Shown here one piece after another: positions 1 through 10,918 of a stretch of 64,000 nt of DNA. The stretch lies in assembly GCA_023313575.1 (NCBI GenBank), contig JAJTTP010000018.1, forward strand, positions 248,001 to 312,000, in the 5' to 3' direction. A program made the translations under genes and the position numbers. Below the pieces are notes generated by a model. That model saw only the letters and a program-made list of their open reading frames with translations. It was not told where the DNA came from and searched no databases. The stretch's first letter is position 1, and each line of letters starts with the position of its first letter. This DNA is from Eutypella sp. D-1. Lineage: Eukaryota; Ascomycota; Sordariomycetes; Xylariales; Diatrypaceae.

Positions 1-129
1 AAAAATGTCAATGAATACTGGATAATTTTCCGTACTCGGTGATAGCCCCAAATGCCCGAAGGACTACACTTTGCATGTAAGAAATACCGAGGATGTGGGT
101 CGCCCCTTTCTATGATACCACCACCACAA

Positions 130-1173
130 TCATCGTAGCCAGTAGCACAGAGGAGGCAGCATGTATAGCAGTGCCGTCCACAGGCACCATAGTCTCCAGG
201 TCAGCTTATCACCCCTCAAGCCAGAGAATGCCAGACATCGATACGCAACAACCAGGCCCAAGAGGCCCTGCGGGGCACCCACGAGAAGGCTTGCTTCCCA
301 GAACCAGGTGCAGAAGACCGGCCATATGATCATGGGCACGGCGACAGTCCAGCGCGCAACCCAGGGGCCCAATACTAGTGGGGCAGATCGACGGCCCCTG
401 GCTCTGTCGCCCTCTTGATCCTGAAGATCCTGTACATGCATGGTCGTGAATATGACCAGGCTGACAATGCCTATCCAAGTAGCGCCGGCAGTAGTCAGGC
501 CCGAGAATAACATGCCAGAGCCCGCGTTGTCGGATCCGACGGCGACCTTGAGTGATCCTTCGTTGTATAGGGCGAATGCAACGGCGATGATCGCGTTGCG
601 CTCGACAAAACCCTCATCGCCGCCGCGGAGATCGTTGTACAGCCATGTCAGTACCATGATTGCGATGCTCTGGACTCCTGTGTGCAGGAGGAAGTGGTTC
701 AAGGCCACCACTGCGGGAATCAGGTAGAGCATGGTGCGGCGGATCTGGTCCGAGGTGATAAGGCCGCGGGGGACGGGTCGCCAGGGCTTGTTAAGGGCGT
801 CCTCCTGCGCCGACTCTGGCAGGCGCTGGTTCGCGAGGTCGAACACTATCAAGTTGGACCAGTTGAAGAGAATCACCAGGCCGAGCCGCCGGGCCAGGTC
901 CAGGGCCGAGGTAGATTCCGACTCTACCGGTATCAACCACGAGCCTGCCGCTGCACCGCATATGCCGAAAATCGTATTGGGCCCGACGAAAGTAGGCGCA
1001 TTGGACTCCGTAAGGAGCCAGAATATTTTGAAAGTCGTCGTAATACGATTAAGAAGGTGGAGGGGAGGGCTTGGGGGCAGACCGGTGTTGTCCTGTTCAT
1101 TGCCCCCAGGTGAGCCATGAGTTGTGAGGCCCGAGGATTTACCCGGGCCATTGATATCAGACTTTTCGCTCAT
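130..1173 (-). CDS. UbiA-type membrane prenyltransferase / terpene cyclase-like protein
   Basis: Single-exon gene of 347 aa, ATG at 1173. The sequence shows a multi-pass membrane protein with two aspartate-rich segments typical of the UbiA superfamily: FDLANQ followed by EDALNKPWRP at about residues 110-132, and HVQDLQDQEGDRARGRR at about 245-262. These regions bind prenyl diphosphate through Mg2+. The N-x-x-x-FD-x-x-NQ form of motif 1 is the fungal subgroup that includes the fumagillin-pathway sesquiterpene cyclase Fma-TC; that comparison is from memory. Length fits the family. The neighbours on the right are a BBE-like oxidase and a P450, which suits terpenoid biosynthesis, but the window starts just downstream of this gene, so the group may continue outside. 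Product and chain-length preference cannot be read from sequence. It could also be a prenyltransferase rather than a cyclase. Confidence 0.8.
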   Translation of the reverse strand: MSEKSDINGPGKSSGLTTHGSPGGNEQDNTGLPPSPPLHLLNRITTTFKIFWLLTESNAPTFVGPNTIFGICGAAAGSWLIPVESESTSALDLARRLGLVILFNWSNLIVFDLANQRLPESAQEDALNKPWRPVPRGLITSDQIRRTMLYLIPAVVALNHFLLHTGVQSIAIMVLTWLYNDLRGGDEGFVERNAIIAVAFALYNEGSLKVAVGSDNAGSGMLFSGLTTAGATWIGIVSLVIFTTMHVQDLQDQEGDRARGRRSAPLVLGPWVARWTVAVPMIIWPVFCTWFWEASLLVGAPQGLLGLVVAYRCLAFSGLRGDKLTWRLWCLWTALLYMLPPLCYWLR

Positions 1174-3372
1174 TTTCGGTGCCTCTGAAGCTTTCGGAAA
1201 AGATTTGGGGGCTCGGATATGTCTGACTCGAGTGAGAAGAGTTGCAGTTGAAAATATAGGCGAAGTTACCAGGCTATGTACTTATGGGACATGATATAGG
1301 TGACTGTCTAGGGCGTACTACCTTTCAGTGAGTCACAAGTGACGGTATATGAGATGAAGATTTATACGCTGTCTTATCAAACTATAGGGGTTCCCAGTGA
1401 CACTAATGGATGGCTCAGTGAAAGAGAGGTTTGAAACGCCGAGGCCTTTCCAAGAGGTATGAATAAGAGGTACAAGATTTCTTCCACTCGGTGACACTGT
1501 ATACCGTACCGGCAGATATTCGACAAAATCATCCATAAAGGAGTAAGCCAATGCACGTGGTGACCATTTTACCGAATACTGCGCCCCGGTATCGCCCATC
1601 AACCATATTTCTCCCCAGTCGGGTCCTTGGCAACGAAGCCAGTACTCTACCACCATTATCACCATTATACCTGGCCCGGCCTACAACGGTCTCCAATCAC
1701 CAGCTCGCGGCTATCTCACAGAACTGCGACGCTACCTTCCTGTCAATGTTGAATTGCATGAACTATTACCGGCAATAGGTACCGGGGGCAGGTCGCTTAT
1801 CAGACTAGGAGATTAACGTGATGTTCCAACTTTATTGGTAACGACTAGCTAGTGCACCTCGAACTTGATGGGTAGCGTCACATGGTTCTCGACGGCGACA
1901 GCTTGCCGGTTTTAGGGTAGTAGTGAAAGAGGATGCTTCGGGCGTCCTACCGAGTTGTTTGACGACATCACGAGTCCCAGGATGTATTCGTAGTAAGGGA
2001 ATTACTTACTCTGATTGCAGCAACCCTGGCATAGTAAGATAATCGGTATTGCCTGCATCCGGAAGTCCGTCGCTTACCAAGATAATGAATCGCTCGCGAG
2101 TCTCGACCATATCCGCTGTCCACGATGCCCCATGTTACGAGCCCCCCCAAGGTTCTTGTCGTATGATAGCAGTGAAGCTAAAACTTTGACTCCGGTAGGA
2201 TTCCTTGTTTGGTGAAGTTTGAATACGCATATTCTAGGTTTTAAACAAGACCCGACCAGTCCGGGAGCCTTATGCTATTTGCTCGGTGAAGTTCGCATAT
2301 ACCGAAAATCAGTTAGCATGTTATGTAATGACGTTGCATTGACCTAATGTTTTATTCCATTGTCGTACCGCGGTTGTGTATCTCGGGTTGGATTGACCCT
2401 GTACCTGGATGCGTACCTGGATGGCAGATTGACTATATCCGGGCCACAGCCTGTAAAAAGAGGCTCTCTCCGAAGTGCTTGGTTGTGGATCCTTCGTTTC
2501 CTATGAATCAGGTTAAGAAGAACTTGTTAGATTTTGGGTGTAAGGATATAGCCTTTTCAACGGTATATAAAGCATCCTAATATAGGTTATAGCATTGCAG
2601 CTATGCCATTGCACAAAGAGACAATACCTCGGAAACTTCCGTTCAATGCAACTACCTAACCCCCACACTAAAACCACCGTATCACAACTGATCTAAAACT
2701 TTATCTACTTAGTAGCTGGCCTGTTTGGGTGTAGTATCGCCCTGATTGTAGCTGATCATACCCCTGTTGTTACTCCTTTGGGCGATACCCGTGCAAATCC
2801 ATCAAACTACCAGTTTGTGCCGACCCCGGATTGCGTGATTTAGCGCGACTTTAAACGATGGCGTCGTGAACGGACCAAGCGGGTTGAGAAAGACGATGAG
2901 TGGGCTCGGCAGACGCGCGGAGAAAATCAGGTGGAGACAGGGAATCAAGCGGCCTACAAGGGGACAGCCCGCACCTCCTTAATACGTCACCTATAAGCAG
3001 AGCACACTGCAGGAGGGCACATAGTAATCATTGAGTCAGGGGCATATTGGTTGTACAGAAGATTCTGGGACTATGCTGAGAGATATGGATTGTACCAGTG
3101 TATGTGTACCGGGCCGCAACACGGCGGAAACAAGTGAGACCATGGCCACTATACGTAAGGAACACGATCGCATTACTGTATCATGCATACGTAGCTTTAT
3201 CCGGATCGAATCATACTGAGGGCTCGAAGAGAGACGTGGTTGATGTATTTGGTATTAACAGGCCATCGAATACGATTGAAAAATATGGCCCTTTTCCTTA
3301 TCTCTCCTCCTGTCAAAAGCTTATATCCAGCTAGATACTAGACGCAGCAACATGCGATAATCTAATGCTACA
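1174..3372. other. Intergenic region, no convincing gene
   Basis: 2.2 kb between the UbiA-type gene and the 3' end of the BBE-like oxidase. It must hold the UbiA promoter. The longest open frame is 110 codons on the minus strand (1665-1333); it has no recognisable motif and no supporting splice structure. It could be a decayed gene, but I do not call it. Confidence 0.5.
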
Positions 3373-5160
3373 TTATACTGTACAAAGTCTCCCGTCCAGG
3401 CGCTGTTCCCAGCGGTCACTACCCACGGCCGTCTTAGCGTAGAAGATATCCTCGGGGTCGTACTTCCTCTTAACGGCCAACAACTTCTCATAGTTCTCGC
3501 TGCCGCCATAGAATGTCGTCTGGAAATCAGGCGCCTGAAAGTCGGCTTCATTCAAGTATACACCCCCGTTGGGTGTGATGGACTGTAGTGATGGAAGTAG
3601 GTCGTGCGTGATCTTGTCCTGGCCTGCCTTAGTTTCCGTCCAATCACTGTAGTCTATCGGAACACCAATGACAGCATTGAAAATTGATTGACGTAGGTAC
3701 GGGTTGGCTGAAACCTGAGGGGAAGAGAAGTTCGCGACGTTGAAGGAAACACCCGACATCAAGGCTTGAGAAGTGATATGGCGAACCGCGGTTGTAAGCT
3801 CCTCAGCGCTGGCATCATCTTCGACAAGCGTACGGGGAATCAACCGACTACCCATATTGTAATCGGAAACGTTCCAGGTTGAAGTCATGGAACCATAGGC
3901 CGATAAGAAGTCCGGGTACTCAGCAGAGGAATACGCGTATTGGAGACCAAGCTGATCCATCTTATCCAGCGTAGGCTTAAGAAGCGCGTCAAGCTCTGCC
4001 GAATGGAGATCTGCAACCATCGCTGGGCTGATCATAAAACCGAACGGCGCGGCTATCCAGACCACCCAAGCGCCGGAGTCCACAAGACTAGGAAGCGATC
4101 TGAAAAAGGTGGTCATTGTCGAATAGATATCATCCGTCTTATTGCCATTATCCGCAACCATAACCGACATAGTCGCAGTGGAAAAAAACGTATTTGGAAA
4201 AGCTTTAACGGTCATAGAGACCACAATCCCGTAAGTGCCTCCACCGCCGCCTCGTAATGCCCAGAACAGGTCTTCGTTTTCGGTCGGGCTAGCCGTAACC
4301 AAGTCTCCCGAGGAAGTAACTACTTCCCAGCTCAGAACCTGGTCGGCCGCCAGACCGAATTTGGATGACAAGATGCTAATGCCGCCACCTTGAGTATAGC
4401 CACCGGCCAGGCCCACGTTGGGACAGTTGCCGCCGACTACCATAAGCCCGTTCTCATTGGCAAAATTGTAGGCTTCACCACCTTCGATGCCAGCTCCCAG
4501 CTTTACAGCGGGTCCACTGTATTCCGAATTCTGGTAGTCCGGTATGAGTTCTCGGGACTTGAGGTGACGGGTCCATACCGCAAGTGCATGGGCTCCGGTT
4601 GATTTGCCGAGGTAATCATGCCCACTGTTGCGGATAACCAGGCGGATATTATGCTCTTGAGCAAAGCGAACGGCGGCTTGGATATGAGCAGTGCTTGTGG
4701 CGTTGATGGTATATGCAACATGATAACCGACAGTGCATGGAGCATTCGGGTCCTGGTCGAAGGGGTTGCAACTGTTGTTCGTAAACTGATAGGACATGGG
4801 TGAAGAAGGAGATACAAGATGGGTGGTGGGAAAGAACCAAACGTCTCGCAGGGCGTTGCAGGCTTCCTCATTGTACAAAGAAACGTTTTTGTCGAGTGTG
4901 GTCATGTGACAGGCCGCGGCAATAGGTATAGTCGCGATGAGATTGCCGTCGACAGTCTGATTCAAGTTGTTCCAAACACTACTGTCCGGCCATGCATCGT
5001 CACCGGGAATGGAACGACATTGCACATCGTTTCTACACCTGATGCTGCCCGCTGCAACCGCAACCGCAAGGACACACACGGAGGCAAGCGCTGAGATTCG
5101 ACGCGTAGACATTTTGGACTGTAGATAATCTCGAAGACGATGGTAATGATGAAGCGACAT
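3373..5160 (-). CDS. Secreted FAD-linked oxidoreductase, berberine-bridge-enzyme-like (BBE)
   Basis: Single exon, up to 595 aa. The ATG at 5112 (579 aa) is more likely than that at 5160, because it puts a basic N-terminus directly before a hydrophobic signal peptide (residues 17-40 of the long form). An FAD_binding_4 domain follows. RNSGHDYLG contains His181 (long numbering), the residue that takes the 8-alpha histidyl-FAD bond. GGNCPNVGLAGGY contains Cys246 at the place of the 6-S-cysteinyl bond, so bicovalent flavin is likely. The C-terminus carries the BBE signature (YLNEADF, then YDPEDIFYAKTAVG). Such enzymes oxidise alcohols or amines, or close rings, in secondary metabolism, with O2 as acceptor. 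The position between the UbiA-type gene and a P450 suggests a tailoring role; the substrate is unknown. Confidence 0.9.
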   Translation of the reverse strand: MSLHHYHRLRDYLQSKMSTRRISALASVCVLAVAVAAGSIRCRNDVQCRSIPGDDAWPDSSVWNNLNQTVDGNLIATIPIAAACHMTTLDKNVSLYNEEACNALRDVWFFPTTHLVSPSSPMSYQFTNNSCNPFDQDPNAPCTVGYHVAYTINATSTAHIQAAVRFAQEHNIRLVIRNSGHDYLGKSTGAHALAVWTRHLKSRELIPDYQNSEYSGPAVKLGAGIEGGEAYNFANENGLMVVGGNCPNVGLAGGYTQGGGISILSSKFGLAADQVLSWEVVTSSGDLVTASPTENEDLFWALRGGGGGTYGIVVSMTVKAFPNTFFSTATMSVMVADNGNKTDDIYSTMTTFFRSLPSLVDSGAWVVWIAAPFGFMISPAMVADLHSAELDALLKPTLDKMDQLGLQYAYSSAEYPDFLSAYGSMTSTWNVSDYNMGSRLIPRTLVEDDASAEELTTAVRHITSQALMSGVSFNVANFSSPQVSANPYLRQSIFNAVIGVPIDYSDWTETKAGQDKITHDLLPSLQSITPNGGVYLNEADFQAPDFQTTFYGGSENYEKLLAVKRKYDPEDIFYAKTAVGSDRWEQRLDGRLCTV

Positions 5161-6688
5161 CCTCTACGGCTTAATATCAGGGAAAACGGCCTGGTAGAAG
5201 TACGCTTCGAGGTGGAGTGAAAGGGGGCTTGGGGTGGATTAGCTGGCCGGCTGAGGCTAGCAAGTAATTACAATGCAAAATTCAAATGAGCAAAAAGCCA
5301 TAGGATAAGGGGCTTGGGGGGGGGCTCAGCGGGACAGGGCAAGGGTGAAATCCAAGGGTGAAATCTAAGCATGAGATCTAAGTCCACAAAGACGGGGACC
5401 AACAAGGCTTGAGATGCAAGGCTTCGAGACGTCAGTGAGTGGGTAAAGAGCAGACGATTTCAACGTGATCCAATCACCTGCCCCTGCAGCTGCCCGTGGC
5501 CGTATTTGCATAAAACCCCCTAGGAGATTGGTAGTAGATACGGGTTTGTTAGAACCTATGTAGGTAAAACTGGTGGGGAGTTGCTAAAAAGCTAGCAAGC
5601 TGGTAGCTGCCCATGCTCCCGCGAGTCCCGTCTGTGCAAAATCGCCCTTGTCCCCGTCCCCAGATCTTAGTTGCGGGAGTGGCTGAGTCGGAGGGTCTGG
5701 AACACCTTTCACCTTTCGGTCATCGGTGGCAGGGAATCCCTTGGTGACTTTACCGGCCGAATTGTTGTGTCCACAACTTTTGGGGTTAAAAGGGGCAAGG
5801 GGGTGGAATAGTGGGTAATTCCGCTCTAGCCCCTGTAGACTGCCAGACCTGCCCCCCTCCCCCTCTCCCTGTATATAGATTAGCACCAGGTACTAGCTCA
5901 AGGTACCCACCCCGATTACCACCTCGTGGTATCGTGAAAAACGTGCATTGTGCCATGTTTTCTGAGCGAGTTCCAAGATTTGCAAGATTGGCAAGATTGG
6001 CACGATTAGCACGATTAGCAATTCGCAATACTGCTTACTGTATTCCTACTATGTTTCCGGCGCTGTATTTTCCACCGTCCCCCCCCTCCCCCACTACTCC
6101 GTACCAGTAATTATATACTTCTAACTCTTAATATGTGAAAGGCTAGACTAGATCCCCAAGCCATACGTAAGCTGCCTCTTAATCATAAGTAATATCTATA
6201 TCACCGCTGATACTACGCACTGAGCACCTACCTAAATAGATCTAGGGGTCCTATAGCACCGACATACTTTGCTTTGGCCTTGCGATCGTAGACGCCCACG
6301 TTGGCCGAAGGACTACCTTGCTATCCAAATGCAGTATCCAGACCCGTAACTCCGATAGACTATCAAGTGTTAAGACATTGCAGCGTCACATTCAGCCGAA
6401 GACTCTGCTTCATGGCGTCCCAAACGCTGTAGTGTGCTCCAATGGCCCCGCTTGATAAGCATGGCTAACGTCTGGCATATCTACAATGAAACCCCAATGA
6501 TGCAGACAGGTCTCGCCATGTCGAGTGTCAATGCGGAGAAGAAAGAAATCTGGTAGCAAAGGCTGACAAGAGAAGAAAGGGCGTAAATCCCCTCATATAT
6601 GCGACCCATCGCCAGAACCAGGCATCCTTCGTCGTCTTTCCTTCCTTATCCCATCGCGACGTCGCAGCGCTCCTCTCAAGCCGCCATC
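5161..6688. other. Intergenic promoter region with a short tandem repeat
   Basis: Divergent spacer between the BBE-like gene (minus) and the Pth11-like gene (plus), so it should carry both promoters. It contains G-rich and C-rich runs near 5310 and 6080 and the 9-bp tandem repeat listed separately. Open frames here are short and overlap on both strands; none is supported. Confidence 0.5.
5973..6017 (+). repeat. 9-bp tandem repeat
   Basis: Consecutive units read CAAGATTTG-like, then GCAAGATTG twice and GCACGATTA twice. About five copies in two sequence versions suggest stepwise slippage. It lies about 670 bp upstream of the Pth11-like start codon. Confidence 0.85.
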
Positions 6689-8091
6689 ATGCTCAGCGAC
6701 CGGGGGCGAGACCTGGTCATCTTCATGGTGGTTTTCAATTCCACCACTCTGATATCATTAGCTCTGCGTTTCTACGTCGTATTCTATGTCAGACGCCGAC
6801 CTATCCGGATCGATGATTACATAATTCTGCTGTCGACGGCGTCTTTGCTGGCTGTGGAGGGCGCAATGGCATGGGGTATGTCCTCTGATACCCCTCTCTC
6901 TTGTCTTACGCTGACCGCTTAACCTTCATCTAGCCATTTACTACGGCCTTGGGTTTCATACTGAGCAGCTGCCGTGGTCTCACATTGCAGTTCAGATCAA
7001 GGTAAATCTGCAGCTTCCTATGTATTACTTCCTCTGCCTGGAGGACATTCCCCACGCCTGGGCGCCCCCGCCCGTGACATACACCCCTGGGCGGGGGGAG
7101 GGTGGGCCTCCTATTGGATCAGCCTCTCTAAGCCATTATCTCATACTGCGAGTGCTGACCCTTCCGTCGCGGTAGATGCAAACGTCTACGTTATTCACTT
7201 GGACGATATCGACATGCACTTGCAAGCTCGCTGTCCTCTTCATGTACCTGGAGATCTTTCGCACGCACGCTCTCTTCAAAAAGATCATATGGCTCTTGAT
7301 CGTGCTGACGGCCTGCTACCCCGCCGTGTTCATACCCTACTTCATGACCCAGTGCTCCCCTGTTTCGGCTGCTTGGGACCAGGAGCTGTCTAGGACGAAC
7401 TGTCGCCCCCTCAGGCTGCAAGAGATTGCCTCCGTCGCTGTCCACCTGGTGCTTGACACTGCCATTGTCGTCGCTCCTCTTCCTATAGTTTGGGGGCTGA
7501 AGATGCCCAAGAACAAGAAAATTGGTGTCAGTGCCATGTTCAGTTTGGGAATGACGTACGTATTACCATTCTTCATATTACAACCTGCAGACCCCCGCTG
7601 CAGTCCCGGTGACGTGTTGTCTAATAATGCGTACCGCTTCTAGTGTCATTGGTGTGATGATATGGCGCCTTATTTCGACGGTCAATCCGGATCATGGGAA
7701 GGATATGGTTTACGATCTCTATTACGTAGCTGTGCAAGCCCAGTTGGAAATCTGGCTGGGGATTTTGGCGGCGAATCTGCCGACCCTTGGCCCACTGCTG
7801 ACCCCTATTTCGCGCTGGCCACTGGCCCGACATGTCCTCTCTTATTGGAAGGAGACGACGGCTGAGAAAACCTCGACCACGCCTTCTCGAGGGGTCGCTC
7901 TGAAAACGTTTAGCACCTTCGGGAGGTCAGATCGATTTGATCGTGACGATTTTGAGCGCCTGCATGATGAGAATGCGGTGGTGGATGATTCTCAGAAAGG
8001 CATTGTAAGAGATTGGGAGGTTCGTGTATCCGTGGAAACGTCGCGTGAGCGGGGTACTACGGATGGCTATTCAGCGAAGGTGCAGGCTTAG
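6689..8091 (+). CDS. Pth11-like seven-transmembrane receptor (fungal rhodopsin-domain family)
   Basis: Four exons by my reading: 6689-6875, 6934-7001, 7176-7555 and 7644-8091, giving 360 aa. All three introns have GT...AG ends and keep frame. The N-terminus starts in the first membrane helix (LVIFMVVFNSTTLISLALRF), followed by RRRPIRIDDYIILLS; the R-x-DDY element is typical of the family. Then come helices through FTWTISTCTCKLAVLFMYLEIFR, VHLVLDTAIVVAPLPIVWGL and ISVMIWR-type segments. The cytoplasmic tail from about residue 285 is hydrophilic and acidic. No N-terminal CFEM cysteines are present, so it belongs to the CFEM-less group. Members are putative sensors of surface or chemical cues. 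Its place between the oxidase and the P450 may be chance; such genes are numerous in these fungi. Confidence 0.85.
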
Positions 8092-8806
8092 AGCCAGATA
8101 TCAAGTACCTAGCGGCTTTAGGCATGGCCTGGAATAGCAATCAAGGAACGGGAGGAGTAATGGACAGGTAGCAGCTGAAAGATACGTTGCTATGGCATCA
8201 GGCAAAAAGCTTTAAGACGTTGTTGTCATACAGCTATAAGCTAAACCTAGGCATAACTGCACCCATTATGATCTGTACTATTAGTATTTCTTTTAATATC
8301 GAAAAACAGTTAACACCGAAATTGAAAAGGCCTAGATACGAGCTTCCCTCCTATCCACAAGACAGAAAGCTTATATCTTAAGACAGGCTTGATTTACGCC
8401 ACCGTAGGCGCTACTATCGCGCGTAATAGCGCGAGACCTGACAAGCGTCTTAAGATTTACCCCTAATACCATAATACATTGCATTAAGTAGCATCCACTC
8501 TCCTTCCCCTGGCCTGCCGTGTAACTCCCTGTTGTATCACGGATCCGCTCGTACTCCGGGTTACCGACGGCGGAGATCTACATCCTTGTCACCCTAAGTA
8601 CGTACTCTAGTATCCAAGCACCAATTACTACTTATGTATATGGTACACGATCACAGTGTGCGGAAAACTGGGTTCCCATCGATATCCTGTCGATAAATAC
8701 TATACATTGCCGGTCGACTATCCTGAGGGACTGTGACTATGGTCACTGCCGGATACCGGGCTGTCTTCTTCTGTTCTCATCGAGGCTAAGAGCAACAGAT
8801 ACCGTG
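8092..8806. other. Intergenic region, P450 promoter
   Basis: 0.7 kb between two genes on the same strand. AT-rich near 8230-8480. No open frame or repeat that I can support. Confidence 0.5.
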
Positions 8807-10918
8807 ATGTCCTATCTCATACTACTATTGCCCGCTGTTGCGGGTGTCTTAGCCCATCATGCTTTCTTCATTCGGGGCGAGTGGCACATGCGAATTCCCA
8901 ATATCATAGCTGGGCATTTGCTGCTCCTGGCTTTCACGTGGTATGCCATGGCCAAAACCAACGCGGGCAGATCCCTTATCGAAATGTCACAAGTGCTTTC
9001 CGTCATGGCAGCAGTATACGTCGTGGCACTCTTTAGCAGTATCACCATCTACCGGCTATGGTTCCACCAGTGCTCGCAGTTTCCAGGGCCGAGACTCGCC
9101 GCGGTTAGCAAGCTCTGGCATGTCTGGCACATCCGAAAGTCAAACAACTTTTCATTCATGAAGGAACTTCATGAAAAGTATGGCGATGTCATACGCACTG
9201 GTAGGTAGTAGCCTTCGGCTGTTGATCCAAGTAGCCATGTTCTGGTTTGTGGTGGTGTCTGCGAAATTGTCAAACTAATTTTGGTATGCTTAGGTCCAAA
9301 TGAAGTCACCCTGGTCCATCCATCTGCCTACCAGCTACTTGACGGATGGGGAAATACCACTACCCGGGATGTATGGTATGATATGTTGCGGCCGCACCTC
9401 TCTGCCGTCTTTTGCCGAGACGGGGAGGTACACAGGCAGGGCCGTAAGGTCTGGGTCCGGTCGATGTCAGGTCAAGGTATGGTGGCGGTTTCGTTGAAGT
9501 CTTGTTTTATGCACTCCCACCCCATCGAAAATCGTTCTAATACTCTGCTAAGCTATGAACGACTTCCATCCACGAATCGTGAGATTGAGTCATTCCTTAT
9601 CGCGTTGTATCAGCGCATACGGTACTGATGAAGTCGACGTGGACGAGGTCATGTCGTGGTTTTCTTTTGACGTGATGGGCGACGTAGTTTTCAGCAAGGA
9701 CTTCAATCTTCTGGAATCCAGAACCTGGTCTCCGGCGATAAAGCATCGGGATCGTGCTTTGGCGCTAGTGGGGCCCATCGGCGACGCCATCTGGATTGCT
9801 CGGTTGGCGTTTTTGCTGGTCCCGTTCTATGGGATTGTGAAAGACTGGTTCCGGATGGTGGGCTTCTGCGAAGACCGAATAAGGGAACGGCAAAGGGTGG
9901 GTAATGACCGTCAACTCGGCAACCTTCAGTCACCAATTTCTTCATTTTTTATTATAAGTGCTAACCGATAGTTCTCCTGTTGTTGCCATGCAGAATAGCA
10001 ACGACATAAGTACTCCTGATATGTCGGAATACTTTCTGAAAGAATATGAAAAGAGTTCGATGAAGGACCGCGACCTCTACCTCGGGGGTACGATTGTAAC
10101 AGCAGTCGTAGCGGGAAGGTTCGTTTAACTCCATCCCATTTTTGACTCCCCATTACGCCGTTGCATCCTTGGTCATATCATACAGGATACTAAAGTTGGG
10201 GTTTTTTTAATGATTGAGATAGCGATACAACTCGAGCCGCTTTGATCGCCAGTTGCTGGTATCTGTCGAAGTACCCAGAGTACGCAAGCAAGATACGAGA
10301 TGAAACTCGAGATGTCGACCTGAATGATAAGAAGACACTCGAGAGACTTCCGCAACTGAACGGCTTCATCGACGAGGTGCTCCGGCTCGTGCCGCCCATA
10401 ATGACGGGGACACCAAGACTTACCGGTCCTGAAGGGTTGATGTTCGACGACGTTCTGATCCCTCCATTTACCAGGGTAATAACCCCAAGGTATCCAATTA
10501 TGAGAAGTACGTAATCGATTTCACGACGTAACCTACGGCACGGTCGTCATTACGACTGACCGGCGTTCTCTCTACGTCGAATCCGTTCCAGTCTTTTGGT
10601 CTTCGCTGATATGTTTCGCGGATAGTGGAATCCGCCTTCCCGCAGCCGGATGAGTTTATCCCCGAGCGGTGGTACTCGCGTCCGGAGCTCATCCGGGACA
10701 AGCGCGCGTTCGCGCCCTTCTCGGTCGGTGGGCGCCAGTGCGTGGGGAAAGGCATGGCCTATGCCGAGCTGCGCTGCGTCCTTGTTGTGCTGCTCCGGGA
10801 CTACGACATACAGTTCGCGGACGGCTACGATCCAACAACCATGTGGCGTGACATGAAAGACCAGGTGACTGCACAGCCGGGCCAGGTGAAGTGTGTCTTC
10901 AAACCCCGGGCCAATTAG
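8807..10918 (+). CDS. Cytochrome P450 monooxygenase
   Basis: Six exons: 8807-9200, 9294-9476, 9553-9896, 9994-10118, 10223-10506 and 10626-10918, total 540 aa. The start is the ATG at 8807, not the GTG before it. The N-terminus has about three hydrophobic segments, more than the usual single anchor. Landmarks appear in order: proline hinge FPGPRLAAVSKLW, C-helix HRQGRKVWVRS, I-helix AGSDTTRAAL (split by the fourth intron), K-helix FIDEVLRL (ExxR), FIPERW, and haem loop FSVGGRQCVG with the Cys ligand. All catalytic landmarks are intact. The IPERWYSRPE stretch resembles P450s from fungal terpenoid and polyketide clusters. It likely hydroxylates or epoxidises a product of the adjacent UbiA/BBE group; this is inference from position. 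Confidence 0.93.
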
